A DNA stretch of 30,040 nucleotides from CALLPQ01 sp039819545 (GTDB lineage Bacteria; Pseudomonadota; Alphaproteobacteria; Caulobacterales; Parvularculaceae), in the NCBI GenBank assembly GCA_039819545.1, contig JBCBRS010000033.1, positions 1 to 30,040 of the forward strand, written 5' to 3'. Of this stretch, positions 7,918 to 16,603 are shown one piece after another (position 1 is the first letter of the stretch; every line of letters begins with the position of its first letter). The notes beneath the pieces are model-generated. The model was not told where the DNA came from. It saw only the letters and a program-made list of their open reading frames with translations, and did not search any database. A program made the position numbers and the translations under genes.

Positions 7918-8874
7918 ATGCGTTTACAGGCAAGACAGACCTTGACGGAGGCAGTTTCGTTCCACGGCGTCGGCCTTCATAGCGGCGCGCCCGTCACCTG
8001 CACCATTCGTCCTGCCGCGCCGCAGACGGGCCTGCTTTTCCGGCGTCTTGATCTGCTGACCAGTGCCTCTCACACCCCCGACGCCGACGGCCTCCATCTC
8101 AGGGTCATTGATGATGCAAACCTTGAGGCGGTGAGCATACCCGCACGCGCGGACCATGTTTCGGCAACCCGGCTTGGCACCACGCTTTCCAACCGGTTTG
8201 GCGTGAGCGTTGCCACGGTTGAGCATCTCCTCGCTGCTTTTGCCCTGTGCCAGATTGATGATGCAATCATTGATCTTGATGCGGGAGAGGTCCCCATCCT
8301 TGACGGTAGCGCCAACGATTTTGTCACCCATATTGAAGCCGCTGGCACCACCCTTGCCGATTGCCCACGGGCCTTTTGGCGGGTTGAGGCGCCGGTGCGT
8401 GTGACCCTTGGTGATCGAACCCTTGCCGTGACCCCGGCCGATCGGTTTGAACTCACCGTATCCATTGATTTTGCTGACCCGTTGATCGCCCAGCAGACGG
8501 TCAGCCTTGCCCTTGATGATTGCCAGAGCCGCGCGCGCATGGCCACGGCCCGCACCTTTTGTGAGCTTGCGACGGTGCGGGGGCTCCAGGCGAGCGGGCT
8601 CTGCCAAGGCGGTAGTCTCGATAATGCGCTGATTGTTGATCAGGGCAAGCTGATGAACGAGGGGACCTTGCGTGATCCTCAAGAATTCGCGCTGCACAAG
8701 GCGCTCGACCTGCTTGGTGATCTTTATCTCGTTGGCATGCCAATCCTCGGCCGTGTCGTCGCCCATAAGCCCGGCCACGAGGTAAACACAAAGCTGGCCT
8801 GCACCCTTGCCGGGCACGCAGGCACGCTGGTCACTCTTGAGGCACCGCAAACGCCGTTATCGGCGGCGCAATAA
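7918..8874 (+). CDS. lpxC: UDP-3-O-acyl-N-acetylglucosamine deacetylase LpxC
   Basis: Catalyses the committed step of lipid A synthesis, removing acetate from UDP-3-O-acyl-GlcNAc in the cytoplasm. At 318 aa it is of normal length. Motifs are intact: VEHL gives the catalytic Glu102 and zinc ligand His103, GEVPILDGSANDFV follows near 123, EFALHKALDLLGDL gives zinc ligands His260 and Asp264, and PGHEVN gives general acid His287. The spacing 260-264-287 equals that of E. coli H238-D242-H265. The ATG at 7918 has AAAGG upstream; an upstream extension of the frame shows no LpxC similarity and was dropped. bamD follows, as is common in alphaproteobacteria, but ftsZ is not upstream. Confidence 0.96.
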   Translation: MRLQARQTLTEAVSFHGVGLHSGAPVTCTIRPAAPQTGLLFRRLDLLTSASHTPDADGLHLRVIDDANLEAVSIPARADHVSATRLGTTLSNRFGVSVATVEHLLAAFALCQIDDAIIDLDAGEVPILDGSANDFVTHIEAAGTTLADCPRAFWRVEAPVRVTLGDRTLAVTPADRFELTVSIDFADPLIAQQTVSLALDDCQSRARMATARTFCELATVRGLQASGLCQGGSLDNALIVDQGKLMNEGTLRDPQEFALHKALDLLGDLYLVGMPILGRVVAHKPGHEVNTKLACTLAGHAGTLVTLEAPQTPLSAAQ

Positions 8875-8963
8875 TCGCCTTCTTATTCAGGCGCAAATTG
8901 ACGGACCCGGCGGTGTCCACTACGGTCTGAGGCTTATCTTATTGCCTTTCCATCGGTTGTTTT

Positions 8964-9950
8964 ATGACGCGTTTTTCTTCCTTCTTTTCCGGCTTGTTCA
9001 CTTTCTTGCGACCCGGCAACAGGGCCCGCCAGGCCCTGCATTGTGTTGGGGTTGTGGCGGTTGTTCTGGCGCTTGGTGCCTGTGCCGGTTCCGGGAACAA
9101 AGAAAAATTCGCCTATGTGGAGCAGCCGGTTGAGCAGCTCTACAGCCGCGCGTCTGAACGCCTTGAGCGCAAACGCTTCCCCGAAGCCATCGCTCTTTAT
9201 GAGGAGGTTGAACGCCAGCATCCCTTTACCGCCTGGGCGCGCCGCGCAACCTTGATGAAGGCGTTCGCGCTTTATCAGCAAAATGATTATGACGAGTCGA
9301 TCGGTGCCCTTGATCAGTTCCTCGCGCTCCACCCCGGTAACAATAATGTTCCCTATGCGTATTATCTTAAAGCGATGAACTATTACGAGCGCATCCGCGA
9401 TGTGGGCCGTGATCAGGAATTCACGAATAATGCCGTGGCGTCGCTGACCGATGTGGTGCGCCGCGCGCCCGATACCGAATATGCCCGCGATGCGCGCCTG
9501 AAACTTGATCTGACCTTTGACCATCTGGCCGGCAAGGAAATGTATGTGGGGCGCTTTTACCTGCGCAATAACAAGCATATCGCCGCCATCAACCGGTTCA
9601 AATATGTGATCAATACTTACCAGACCACGAGCCATGTGCCCGAGGCCCTGCACCGGCTGGTGGAAGCCTATATCGAACTCGGGATTTTCGATGAGGCCGT
9701 GGCGAACGCTGCTGTTCTTGGCCATAATTATCCGGGCACGAAGTGGTATGCTGACAGTTATCGGTTGATCCAAAAACTGAACGTAACGGAGCGCCAGCAG
9801 GCGGTCATCACCCGCGCACGCCAACGCGCTTATGAGACGGCAAATCCAAAAAAAGCCACCGATAAGACAGACGCGGGTGCCGAAGAAAACGGGTCAGACA
9901 AGCCCCCCGCAACCGTTGGCCCGCCGCCAGGCGAGGCGGAAGCGCGCTAA
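8964..9950 (+). CDS. bamD: Outer membrane assembly lipoprotein BamD
   Basis: Essential BAM-complex lipoprotein (also called ComL/YfiO) that helps fold beta-barrel proteins at the periplasmic face of the outer membrane. 328 aa. The N-terminus is basic and then hydrophobic, ending in the lipobox LGAC with acylated Cys40. A series of TPR-like helical repeats fills about 55-285, including LYSRASERLERKRFPEAIALYEEV, where short helices pair in the TPR pattern. The C-terminal 45 residues are a low-complexity Lys/Asp/Pro-rich tail, longer than in E. coli. It lies 89 nt downstream of lpxC. The recN-ligA genes that often follow in alphaproteobacteria are absent. Confidence 0.93.
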   Translation: MTRFSSFFSGLFTFLRPGNRARQALHCVGVVAVVLALGACAGSGNKEKFAYVEQPVEQLYSRASERLERKRFPEAIALYEEVERQHPFTAWARRATLMKAFALYQQNDYDESIGALDQFLALHPGNNNVPYAYYLKAMNYYERIRDVGRDQEFTNNAVASLTDVVRRAPDTEYARDARLKLDLTFDHLAGKEMYVGRFYLRNNKHIAAINRFKYVINTYQTTSHVPEALHRLVEAYIELGIFDEAVANAAVLGHNYPGTKWYADSYRLIQKLNVTERQQAVITRARQRAYETANPKKATDKTDAGAEENGSDKPPATVGPPPGEAEAR

Positions 9951-10251
9951 GGCGCGGCTCCTTACCCTTCCACACGACCCCACCCTGACCCTTCTGTTTT
10001 CACCGATGACGCATCTGCGTGCGCCTCAATTCGCGTGAGCGTAGAGAATGCGCGGCGTTAACCATTGATTATCCATCGCTTTTAACCTTTTGGTCAGTAT
10101 TTTGCTGGGGTGCAGCGGGCTTGTCTGTATAATGGGGGCGTTGGCGATTGGGGTGCCGATGTTGCGATGATGGGCGTTGGCGCCAATTTGGCGGCGGCGT
10201 TTGAGCATCCTTTGTGGTTGTGTATGGGCCCGCACCGGGCGGGGAATGGTT
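9951..10251. promoter_or_regulatory. Intergenic region with candidate promoter for the OmpA-like operon
   Basis: A gap of about 300 nt with no convincing gene. A consensus -10 hexamer TATAAT occurs at 10128-10133. The best upstream -35 candidate, TTGCTG at 10102, is 20 nt away, so the pair is imperfect. A 10-bp perfect palindrome TTGGCGCCAA sits at 10177-10186, between that -10 and the start codon, and could be an operator. GGGG at 10241 is the likely Shine-Dalgarno of the next gene. Confidence 0.4.
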
Positions 10252-12018
10252 ATGAACAGACAAGTGGGGTGGCTAATCAGCCTCGGCCTGTTTGCCGCGC
10301 TCGGCGCGGTGGGTCTTTACACGCCCCTGTTCCAATCCTCTGTCCGCCAGATTGAGACTGATGTGCGCATTGATGCGACCACTGCCCTGCGCGCTGGTCA
10401 GCATGACCAATGGGCAAGCATTGATGTTGATGGACAGACAATCCGCCTATCGGGCGAGGCCCCGGACCGCGCCGCGCGCAACCGGGCTATTGCTGATCTG
10501 CGCGCGGCAACGGGGGCGAGCGGACCTCTCTTCGGCGGCATCGCGCGGGTGGAAACAGCACAAACAACTTTGATGCCACAACCCCTCCTGCAAGATCCAT
10601 TTCGTTTCCGGACGGACTATCAGGGTGGATTTGTGAAATTCGATCTTCATATTCCCCATGAGGGTTTTGGTAACCGACTGCGTGCGCTGGGCGATGCGGC
10701 CTTCCCCAACGCTAACCGGACCTTTGACGAAACGGTGCTTGCGCGCGGCATGCCCGATAATGGCTGGCCCGAGGCGATCATCACGGCGCTGACAGCGCTG
10801 GGCAAACTCGATAGCGGTTATCTTTATGCGGAAGAAACGCTCATCAAGTTGAACGGGACGAGCGCTACCCTCGCCGAAGAGGATATGCGCCTTGCACTCG
10901 GCGCGCTGCCCACGGGTTACCGGGTGCGCGCTGACATGACCCTGTCCGCCCTGCCCGTGAAGCTTGATATCACAGGGACTGCCACACCGCCGCCGCTCAA
11001 CTGGTCCGCCGCAAAATGGCAGGCAGCAGACAATGAAACCAGCGAACGCCCCGGCAGCAACGCAGCCCTACCGCAACCGCCGGGGCAAAATGCTGGAGAC
11101 CAAAACCTCCTTCGCTCTGGCCAGGCAACGCCGCTCATCATCCGCCCCGGTGGTAACCCGCAAGACACCGCAACGGCCCCGGCGCAACCATCGGAAACGG
11201 GACAGGCGCTTGCACCGCAAACCACGCCCAACCCCAGCACACCTGTAACCCCGCCAACCGAAGAGCTAAACGTACCGTCGCCTGCGCAATTGCGCAGCGA
11301 AACAAGGAACAAGACACCTGGGCAAAGACCGGCGTCCCTGCCCGCCAGACCCGAACCGGTGGAGGCGTTCAAAACCGAGCCCATGATGGTTGAAACGACG
11401 CCGCTTGAAATCAACGCACCCGCACCCGGGACCACGAAGCGACCGGATGTGAGGCGAACACAAACCCCGGCGCGCACCGTTCCGCCGACGCCCACAACGG
11501 CACCGGCGAAAGCACCAGCAAAAGCCGCCCCGGTGCCCCCAAAGAACCAATCGGCTGGCCGGATGCCCACAACCTATGTGCCGCCGCGTCCACGCGAAAC
11601 CGAAGCCGAACAGTCGGCGCGCGTGTGCCAGAACGAAGTTGCCATGATGATGAAGTTTCAGGGCATTGCGTTTTTCCCCGCCAGTCGCGAATTAACGCCC
11701 GAAACGCGCGCCCTGCTCGCCGGTCTGACCGATACCCTGTCACGGTGCACACAGCACCGCATCGATATTATTGGGCATACGGATAATATCGGCTCGGCGA
11801 TGGAAAACCTTCAGTTGAGCCGCGAACGGGCCCGCGTTGTTGCGGAGGTCTTTTCCATGAACGGGATACCGCGCCGGGTCATGACCAGTACGGGTTTGGG
11901 CGAACGCCTGCCCATTGCCGATAACGCCACGGAGCGCGGACGCATGCGCAACCGGCGGGTAGAAATTCTGATCTCGCCGCGTGCAGACAGTCAGCTTACA
12001 GACAAAAAAGGAAGATAG
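10252..12018 (+). CDS. OmpA-family protein with BON-like domain and Pro/Thr-rich linker
   Basis: A 588-aa envelope protein. One membrane anchor or uncleaved signal is near residues 7-23. A BON-like segment (IDVDGQTIRLSGEAPDRAARN) and a second similar half follow, up to about residue 250. A linker of about 200 residues rich in Pro, Thr and Ala comes next. The OmpA C-terminal domain occupies the last 120 residues, with IAFFPASRELTPETR, GHTDNIGS and QLSRERARVVAEV, the signature that binds peptidoglycan diaminopimelate. It therefore probably ties the inner membrane to the cell wall. The ATG at 10252 has GGGGA six nt upstream; the ATG at 10246 is an alternative. The next gene starts 4 nt after the stop, which indicates an operon. 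Confidence 0.85.
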   Translation: MNRQVGWLISLGLFAALGAVGLYTPLFQSSVRQIETDVRIDATTALRAGQHDQWASIDVDGQTIRLSGEAPDRAARNRAIADLRAATGASGPLFGGIARVETAQTTLMPQPLLQDPFRFRTDYQGGFVKFDLHIPHEGFGNRLRALGDAAFPNANRTFDETVLARGMPDNGWPEAIITALTALGKLDSGYLYAEETLIKLNGTSATLAEEDMRLALGALPTGYRVRADMTLSALPVKLDITGTATPPPLNWSAAKWQAADNETSERPGSNAALPQPPGQNAGDQNLLRSGQATPLIIRPGGNPQDTATAPAQPSETGQALAPQTTPNPSTPVTPPTEELNVPSPAQLRSETRNKTPGQRPASLPARPEPVEAFKTEPMMVETTPLEINAPAPGTTKRPDVRRTQTPARTVPPTPTTAPAKAPAKAAPVPPKNQSAGRMPTTYVPPRPRETEAEQSARVCQNEVAMMMKFQGIAFFPASRELTPETRALLAGLTDTLSRCTQHRIDIIGHTDNIGSAMENLQLSRERARVVAEVFSMNGIPRRVMTSTGLGERLPIADNATERGRMRNRRVEILISPRADSQLTDKKGR

Positions 12019-12022
12019 GATC

Positions 12023-13099
12023 ATGGTTTGGCTGGCAACAAAAATGTGGCTCCTCTTGCTCCTTGCTTTTGTATTGGGCATCGCGTCCGGATGGCTGGTC
12101 TTCTGGCGTAAACGCGACGATCTCGCGATGGCCGACGGATCGGGATATAGCGGGGAACCTGACGATCTGTACCGTGAGGATGAACGCGCGGTGCGACGTT
12201 ATAACGCCGCCGAGCCAGAAGACAAAAGCGTTGTTCGCGATGCGGTACCGATGGAAACACAGACGCCTGAACCAGACCGCACAGTGCGCGAATATGGCAA
12301 TGTACCGCCCAAACGCCCAAAGGTATATGAAGCCGATCTTGAAGATGAGGGCGATTTGGCACCGGCAACCCTCCTCGACCTGCCCGATCGTGCGCCCGCA
12401 AGCCCTGCCAATCTCGATTCAATTGATCGCTTTGATATGGCGCCGGCGCGCCGTCCAGTTCTGTTCTCTGCGCCCATGCGCGGGCCCGCCGACGATCTGA
12501 GAGCCATTCGCGGCATTGGCGAAACGCTGGAACGGACGCTGAATGCCAAAGGCATTTTTTACTATGATCAAATTGCAGCGTGGACGGACGACCACGTAAC
12601 GTGGATCGAACGCGATATCGAGTTCCCGGGCCGCGTGCGCCGGGAAAACTGGATCGATCAGGCAATCGCCCTCGCGGCCCGCAACCCACGCGAAAGCGAA
12701 CCCGCGCCAACCGAACCGTCGATGGAGATCCCCGCCGACCCACCCACGCAGACATCGACAGAGACTACCGTAGAAACGCCAACCCTCCTCAGCCCCAGCG
12801 CGCTTGCCCGCATGCTGGAAGAGGATGACGGAGCGGACGTCACCAATAGAGCTGGTGAGGCTGATGCGGATGAAAACATCAATACTCACCCGCAAAAAGA
12901 CGAACCTCGCGACGTCACTCCGCCTATTCCACCACAGTACCAGTCTGCACCGGAGCCTGTAACGCAACCTGTGACGCAGCCCGCGCCTGCGCCCGGGCCA
13001 ACGCAGGCACAAGAGGCCGCGCCAGAGCCGATAAATAATAGTCAGCCTATGACTGCGATGGACCGGCTTATTGCGAATAAAAAACTGGCAAAGCGATAG
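12023..13099 (+). CDS. Membrane-anchored helix-hairpin-helix (H3TH-like) protein
   Basis: A 358-aa protein with an N-terminal transmembrane helix (about residues 9-27), followed by WRKRDD, which suggests a cytoplasmic body. A long acidic, probably disordered region precedes one helix-hairpin-helix module at about 157-218. That module has the pattern DDLRAIRGIGETLERTLNAKG plus WIERDIEFPGRVRRENWIDQA, the domain usually annotated as predicted flap-endonuclease-like H3TH. Nuclease activity is not supported by any catalytic residues I can identify; DNA or protein binding is more cautious. The C-terminus is Pro/Gln/Glu-rich and ends in LIANKKLAKR. AAGGAAG lies upstream of the ATG, and the gene follows the OmpA-like gene by 4 nt. 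Confidence 0.75.
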   Translation: MVWLATKMWLLLLLAFVLGIASGWLVFWRKRDDLAMADGSGYSGEPDDLYREDERAVRRYNAAEPEDKSVVRDAVPMETQTPEPDRTVREYGNVPPKRPKVYEADLEDEGDLAPATLLDLPDRAPASPANLDSIDRFDMAPARRPVLFSAPMRGPADDLRAIRGIGETLERTLNAKGIFYYDQIAAWTDDHVTWIERDIEFPGRVRRENWIDQAIALAARNPRESEPAPTEPSMEIPADPPTQTSTETTVETPTLLSPSALARMLEEDDGADVTNRAGEADADENINTHPQKDEPRDVTPPIPPQYQSAPEPVTQPVTQPAPAPGPTQAQEAAPEPINNSQPMTAMDRLIANKKLAKR

Positions 13100-13376
13100 C
13101 TCGGTTTTCCACACGCCTCTCATGTCCCTATCCAATGGGGGCGCACGGAGTATGTATCCACAGATCCCGGGTCGGCGCTGCGCTTGCCCGGGAATACGGC
13201 CTAAGGCTCAGACAATTACACCGTGTCCCCGGACTTGATCCGGGGTCTTTCAATTTGGGTACGCAGAATGCCTCAACAGGTCCCGGGTCGGCGCTGCGCT
13301 TGCCCAGGAATACGGCCTTAGGCTCAGACAAATACTCCGTATCCCCGCTAACCGCAAAACAGGGTAAAAATTTGGC
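13100..13376. repeat. Intergenic repeat cluster (two hairpin-repeat copies and one different palindrome)
   Basis: Two copies of the 27-nt hairpin repeat lie at 13166-13192 (perfect CCCGGG arms) and 13282-13308 (one arm changed to CCCAGG). Both share the downstream GAATACGGC and a following AGGCTCAGACAA. Between them sits an unrelated perfect palindrome, CCCCGGA-CTTGA-TCCGGGG, at 13227-13245, then TTTGGGTAC as in copy 1. The gap separates the convergent H3TH and kdgK genes, so the hairpins may also stop transcription from either side. No gene is visible. Confidence 0.75.
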
Positions 13377-14318
13377 TTAGCGCTTTATAATAGCACCCGG
13401 GGTCATCAGCACCTTATTCGCTTGCTCATGCGCGAGAATGACTGACCGTTTGACCGGGGTTCCCGAAATTCGCGCGGCAAGGTATGCGCCATTAAAACTG
13501 TCACCGGCGCCGGTTGTATCAACCGGCCTATCAATCACCGATAGCGGCGGAACCCATTCGCCGGACACAGACGTTTCGGCCACGAACGCGCCCGATGGAC
13601 CCGCCTTGACCACAACTTCCGCCGCGCCCGCATTCAGCCACTGCTCGGCGCAGGCTTCCGTACTCATGACACCAAACAACAGCGCCTCATCCTCAAACGT
13701 TGGCAGGGCGAGGCTCACATGCGGCATCAGGGCGGTGATGGCGCGGCGCGCCGCCTGCGCCGATGCCCAGCCACGCGGGCGGTAATTCGTATCGAACGCC
13801 ACCGTGCCGCCGCGCGCCCGGATGTCCTTAACCAGCTCGACGATCAGGCTTTGTTCATGCGCCTCAAAAAGCGATAGGGTGATACCCGACAGATAGAAAA
13901 GCCGCGCCGTCGCCATCTTTGCGAGGAGTGCGTTTGCCTGACCGCTTTTGAAAAAGTGGCGAGCAGCGCTATCGGAGCGCCAATAGTGAAACGACCGCTC
14001 ACCCCGCTGGTCGGTCTCGATGGCATAAAGACCAGGGATTTTCGCATCAATCGTCACAATGAAATTAGTATCAATTTCCTCAGCATCAAGATTATTGATG
14101 ATACGGGTACTGAAACTATCCGCACCAAGACCAGTGGCATAGGAAACCGGCACCCCGGCACGGCGCATATAGACGGCTGTGTTATAGCTATCACCGGCCA
14201 CGCCAATATCAGCTGTTATCGCTGACACATTGGCAAGTTCAATCATCGCCTCCCCAAAGACGACAACAGGACCATCCGCTGTGTCCACGTTCTTGTCAGG
14301 ATCCATCCGGCAACCCAC
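13377..14318 (-). CDS. kdgK: 2-keto-3-deoxygluconate kinase (PfkB family)
   Basis: Phosphorylates KDG to KDPG in the cytoplasm, the last dedicated step of alginate monomer breakdown before KDPG aldolase. 313 aa from the GTG. PfkB features are present: the N-terminal GEAMIEL strand, a Gly-rich IGVAGDSYNTA segment, FDTNYRPRGW near 175-184 (typical of KDG kinases), and the C-terminal DTTGAGDSFNGAYLAA with catalytic Asp273. The gene starts 13 nt after the DEH reductase stop codon. An ATG at 14306 is an alternative that removes four residues; AAGG upstream fits the GTG slightly better. No other PfkB substrate is suggested by context. Confidence 0.88.
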   Translation of the reverse strand: MGCRMDPDKNVDTADGPVVVFGEAMIELANVSAITADIGVAGDSYNTAVYMRRAGVPVSYATGLGADSFSTRIINNLDAEEIDTNFIVTIDAKIPGLYAIETDQRGERSFHYWRSDSAARHFFKSGQANALLAKMATARLFYLSGITLSLFEAHEQSLIVELVKDIRARGGTVAFDTNYRPRGWASAQAARRAITALMPHVSLALPTFEDEALLFGVMSTEACAEQWLNAGAAEVVVKAGPSGAFVAETSVSGEWVPPLSVIDRPVDTTGAGDSFNGAYLAARISGTPVKRSVILAHEQANKVLMTPGAIIKR

Positions 14319-14331
14319 TCATCGTTGTGCC

Positions 14332-15222
14332 TTAGGCCCGGTCATCACCCAGCTTCAGGAAGTAATCAAAAATCTCCGGCACGTTGCCCTCGCCCATGCC
14401 CGCATCATATGCCGCCTGCAGGTTGGTTGAGGTGCCCTCTGCGATTTGGGCGCGGGTGCCAAGGTCTTCAACCATTTTCAGGAAGTAGCCGAGATCCTTG
14501 TTTGCATTCGCAATGGAAAATCCAAGATCGCTCACCCCGTCGACCGCGTAGTTTTTACAAAAGCCCATGAAGGGCGAATTCGATGGCCCCGATGACATGA
14601 TGTCATAGAGCTGTTGGCGATCGACACCGGCACGGTCAGCAACCGCAAAGGCCTGACTCATGGCGCATACGGTTGTCATGCCCATGAAATTATTGATCAG
14701 CTTGGTCACATGACCGGCGCCAAGGGCACCGAGGTAAAAGACATTTTCGCCCAGTACATCAAGTACCGGGCGCACCTTGTCAAAGGTGTCCGGCTCGCCA
14801 GCCGCCATAATGTTCAACAGACCGTCTTTTGCGTGGGCGGGTGTCCGGCCGAGGGGTGCGTCAATCATGCCGACGCCTTTTTCGGCGAGATCAGCGCCAA
14901 TTTTGCGTGTGGAGGCCGGAATAGACGTCCCAAAATCAATCAGAACCGAACCCTCCTTAAACCCAGCCAGAAGACCGCTATCGCCGTAAACGACTTTTTC
15001 CACCACGTCAGAGGTGGTGAGCGCGAGCATAACAATGTCACTTTTCGCAGCCAGATCAGCAGGGTTTTGGGCCTGTTCTGCGTTTCCGCGTGCCAGCACC
15101 GTATCAACAGCCTCCTGGTTCAGGTCCAGAATATTCAGCGTAAAGCCGTTTTTCTGGAGGCACTCCACCATATTGCCGCCCATCAGGCCGAGACCGATAA
15201 AGCCAATGACTGGTTTATTCAT
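14332..15222 (-). CDS. Beta-hydroxyacid dehydrogenase family reductase, probable DEH reductase
   Basis: A 296-aa NAD(P)-dependent oxidoreductase of the 3-hydroxyisobutyrate dehydrogenase / tartronate semialdehyde reductase family. GLGLMG (10-15) begins the dinucleotide-binding fold. DAPLGRTPAHAKDG is the substrate loop. Catalytic Lys174 lies in GAGHVTKLINN. The family alone would suggest 2-hydroxy-3-oxopropionate reductase, but it lies between a uronate transporter and KDG kinase in an alginate locus. The role is therefore most likely reduction of 4-deoxy-L-erythro-5-hexoseulose uronate (DEH) to KDG, as reported for DehR of vibrios. AAAAGGA precedes the ATG by about 10 nt, and a GTATAC palindrome lies between them. 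Confidence 0.8.
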   Translation of the reverse strand: MNKPVIGFIGLGLMGGNMVECLQKNGFTLNILDLNQEAVDTVLARGNAEQAQNPADLAAKSDIVMLALTTSDVVEKVVYGDSGLLAGFKEGSVLIDFGTSIPASTRKIGADLAEKGVGMIDAPLGRTPAHAKDGLLNIMAAGEPDTFDKVRPVLDVLGENVFYLGALGAGHVTKLINNFMGMTTVCAMSQAFAVADRAGVDRQQLYDIMSSGPSNSPFMGFCKNYAVDGVSDLGFSIANANKDLGYFLKMVEDLGTRAQIAEGTSTNLQAAYDAGMGEGNVPEIFDYFLKLGDDRA

Positions 15223-15289
15223 CTGTATACAATCCTTTTAGTCAGAAACGGTGCAAGACGCTCCCCGCGCCAGATATTGCGGGTGTTCG

Positions 15290-16603
15290 TCACGATTTTG
15301 GTTTGAGGGGTTGAATGGTGCCGCACAAAACACAAACACTGAAAATCGCCGTCAGGGCGAGGCCCGCACCGACAACAAAGACCGGGGTATAGTTGGCACC
15401 GACCGTCAAAACCGGCACCAGGTAGGTCAGCCCCGCCGCAGTCAGTTTTGCCGCCATCCCGGCAAAGCCCGCAAGCGTGCCCACAGTTTTGCCACCATAA
15501 AAATCGCTGGGTAGCGTTTGCACATTGCCGATGGCCGTCTGAAAACCGAACAGGATGATAAACATCAGGCTCAGCGCCAGAACAGGCGTGGTGGCAACAG
15601 CCATGGCCAGCAGGGCCGGCAACATAATCAAACAGCCAAGCGTAACGGTAAACTTCCGCGTGCGATTAACACTCCACCCGGCTTTCAACCGGTTCTGTGC
15701 GAGGAGACCGCCGAACCAGGCCCCAAACATTGCCCCCACGAAGGGTAACCAGCCCGATGCCGCGAGGCTTTTTACGTTAAAGCCATGTACTTCAAACAAA
15801 TAGGTCGGTATCCAGATGATAAAAAGCCACCAGATCGGATCAATCGCTGCGGATGCGATAATCACACCCCAACTTTCCTTGCGCGACAGCAATTCTCCCG
15901 TAGACGGATTATACCCGCCATCGGGCGTACCATCCTGGTCAATATCCTCATTGGCTTGACCGCTGAGGATGTAATCGCGCTCCTTGGTGGACAGCCAGTT
16001 ATGGGCCGCTGGCGGGCCCTTCACAATGATAAGCCAAGGCACCAGCCAGAGGAGACCGGTAATGCCCACGCCAATAAAAATGATCTTCCAGTCGAGGAAA
16101 ATCGCCAGATAGCCAATCAGTGGAATGGAGATAATTCCGCCGATGGCGGCACCGGAATTGAAAATTCCTTGCGCAAGCGCGCGTTCTTTCACCGGGAACC
16201 ATTCGGCATTTGCCTTGGTCGCGCCGGGCCAGTTTCCCGCCTCGGCCACACCCAGAATAGCGCGGAAAAGACTGAAGCTTAAAATGCCCTGGGCGAGTGC
16301 ATGGGCAGCGGTGGCGAGCGACCACACACCAATCGACAACACAAAGCCGAGGCGGGTGCCGATCCAGTCAAAAATTTTGCCAAAGATCGCCTGACCAAAC
16401 GCATAGGAAAAAATAAACGCAACCGAGATCGTGCCCAGAATTTTTTTATGGCCATCGGGCCCAAGGTCAGGAAACAGGTCCGGCGCAATATGCTGCGGCC
16501 ACAGAACATTGATGGTCTGACGATCAATATAATTGATGATGGTGGCAAGGGCCACCAGCCCCACCACGGCCCAGCGTAAGCGTCCGTTAAAAAGCCGCCC
16601 CAT
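15290..16603 (-). CDS. MFS transporter, hexuronate (ExuT/ACS) family
   Basis: Inner-membrane permease, 437 aa, with about 12 transmembrane helices. The first helix contains INYIDRQTINVLWPQ, the signature of the anion:cation symporter group that includes ExuT. An FDWIGTRLGF loop follows helix 2, AGNWPGATKANAEWFPVKERA lies around helix 4, and a hydrophilic central loop is rich in Asp and Gly. It probably brings unsaturated uronate monomer (DEH or its cyclic form) or short oligouronates into the cytoplasm by proton symport. Its ATG overlaps the stop codon of the cupin gene by one nt (TAATG), so the two are translationally coupled. A 67-nt gap follows, containing a 5-bp-stem hairpin, before the reductase gene. 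Confidence 0.88.
   Translation of the reverse strand: MGRLFNGRLRWAVVGLVALATIINYIDRQTINVLWPQHIAPDLFPDLGPDGHKKILGTISVAFIFSYAFGQAIFGKIFDWIGTRLGFVLSIGVWSLATAAHALAQGILSFSLFRAILGVAEAGNWPGATKANAEWFPVKERALAQGIFNSGAAIGGIISIPLIGYLAIFLDWKIIFIGVGITGLLWLVPWLIIVKGPPAAHNWLSTKERDYILSGQANEDIDQDGTPDGGYNPSTGELLSRKESWGVIIASAAIDPIWWLFIIWIPTYLFEVHGFNVKSLAASGWLPFVGAMFGAWFGGLLAQNRLKAGWSVNRTRKFTVTLGCLIMLPALLAMAVATTPVLALSLMFIILFGFQTAIGNVQTLPSDFYGGKTVGTLAGFAGMAAKLTAAGLTYLVPVLTVGANYTPVFVVGAGLALTAIFSVCVLCGTIQPLKPKS

Noticed and set aside
8934..9824. A 296-codon frame on the - strand across bamD
   Set aside because: The bamD frame has a lipobox and TPR pattern; the opposite frame has neither domain nor start signal.
13348..13381. 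Possible terminator downstream of kdgK (GCTAA/TTAGC)
   Set aside because: Only a 5-bp stem with a loop of over 20 nt; too weak to support.
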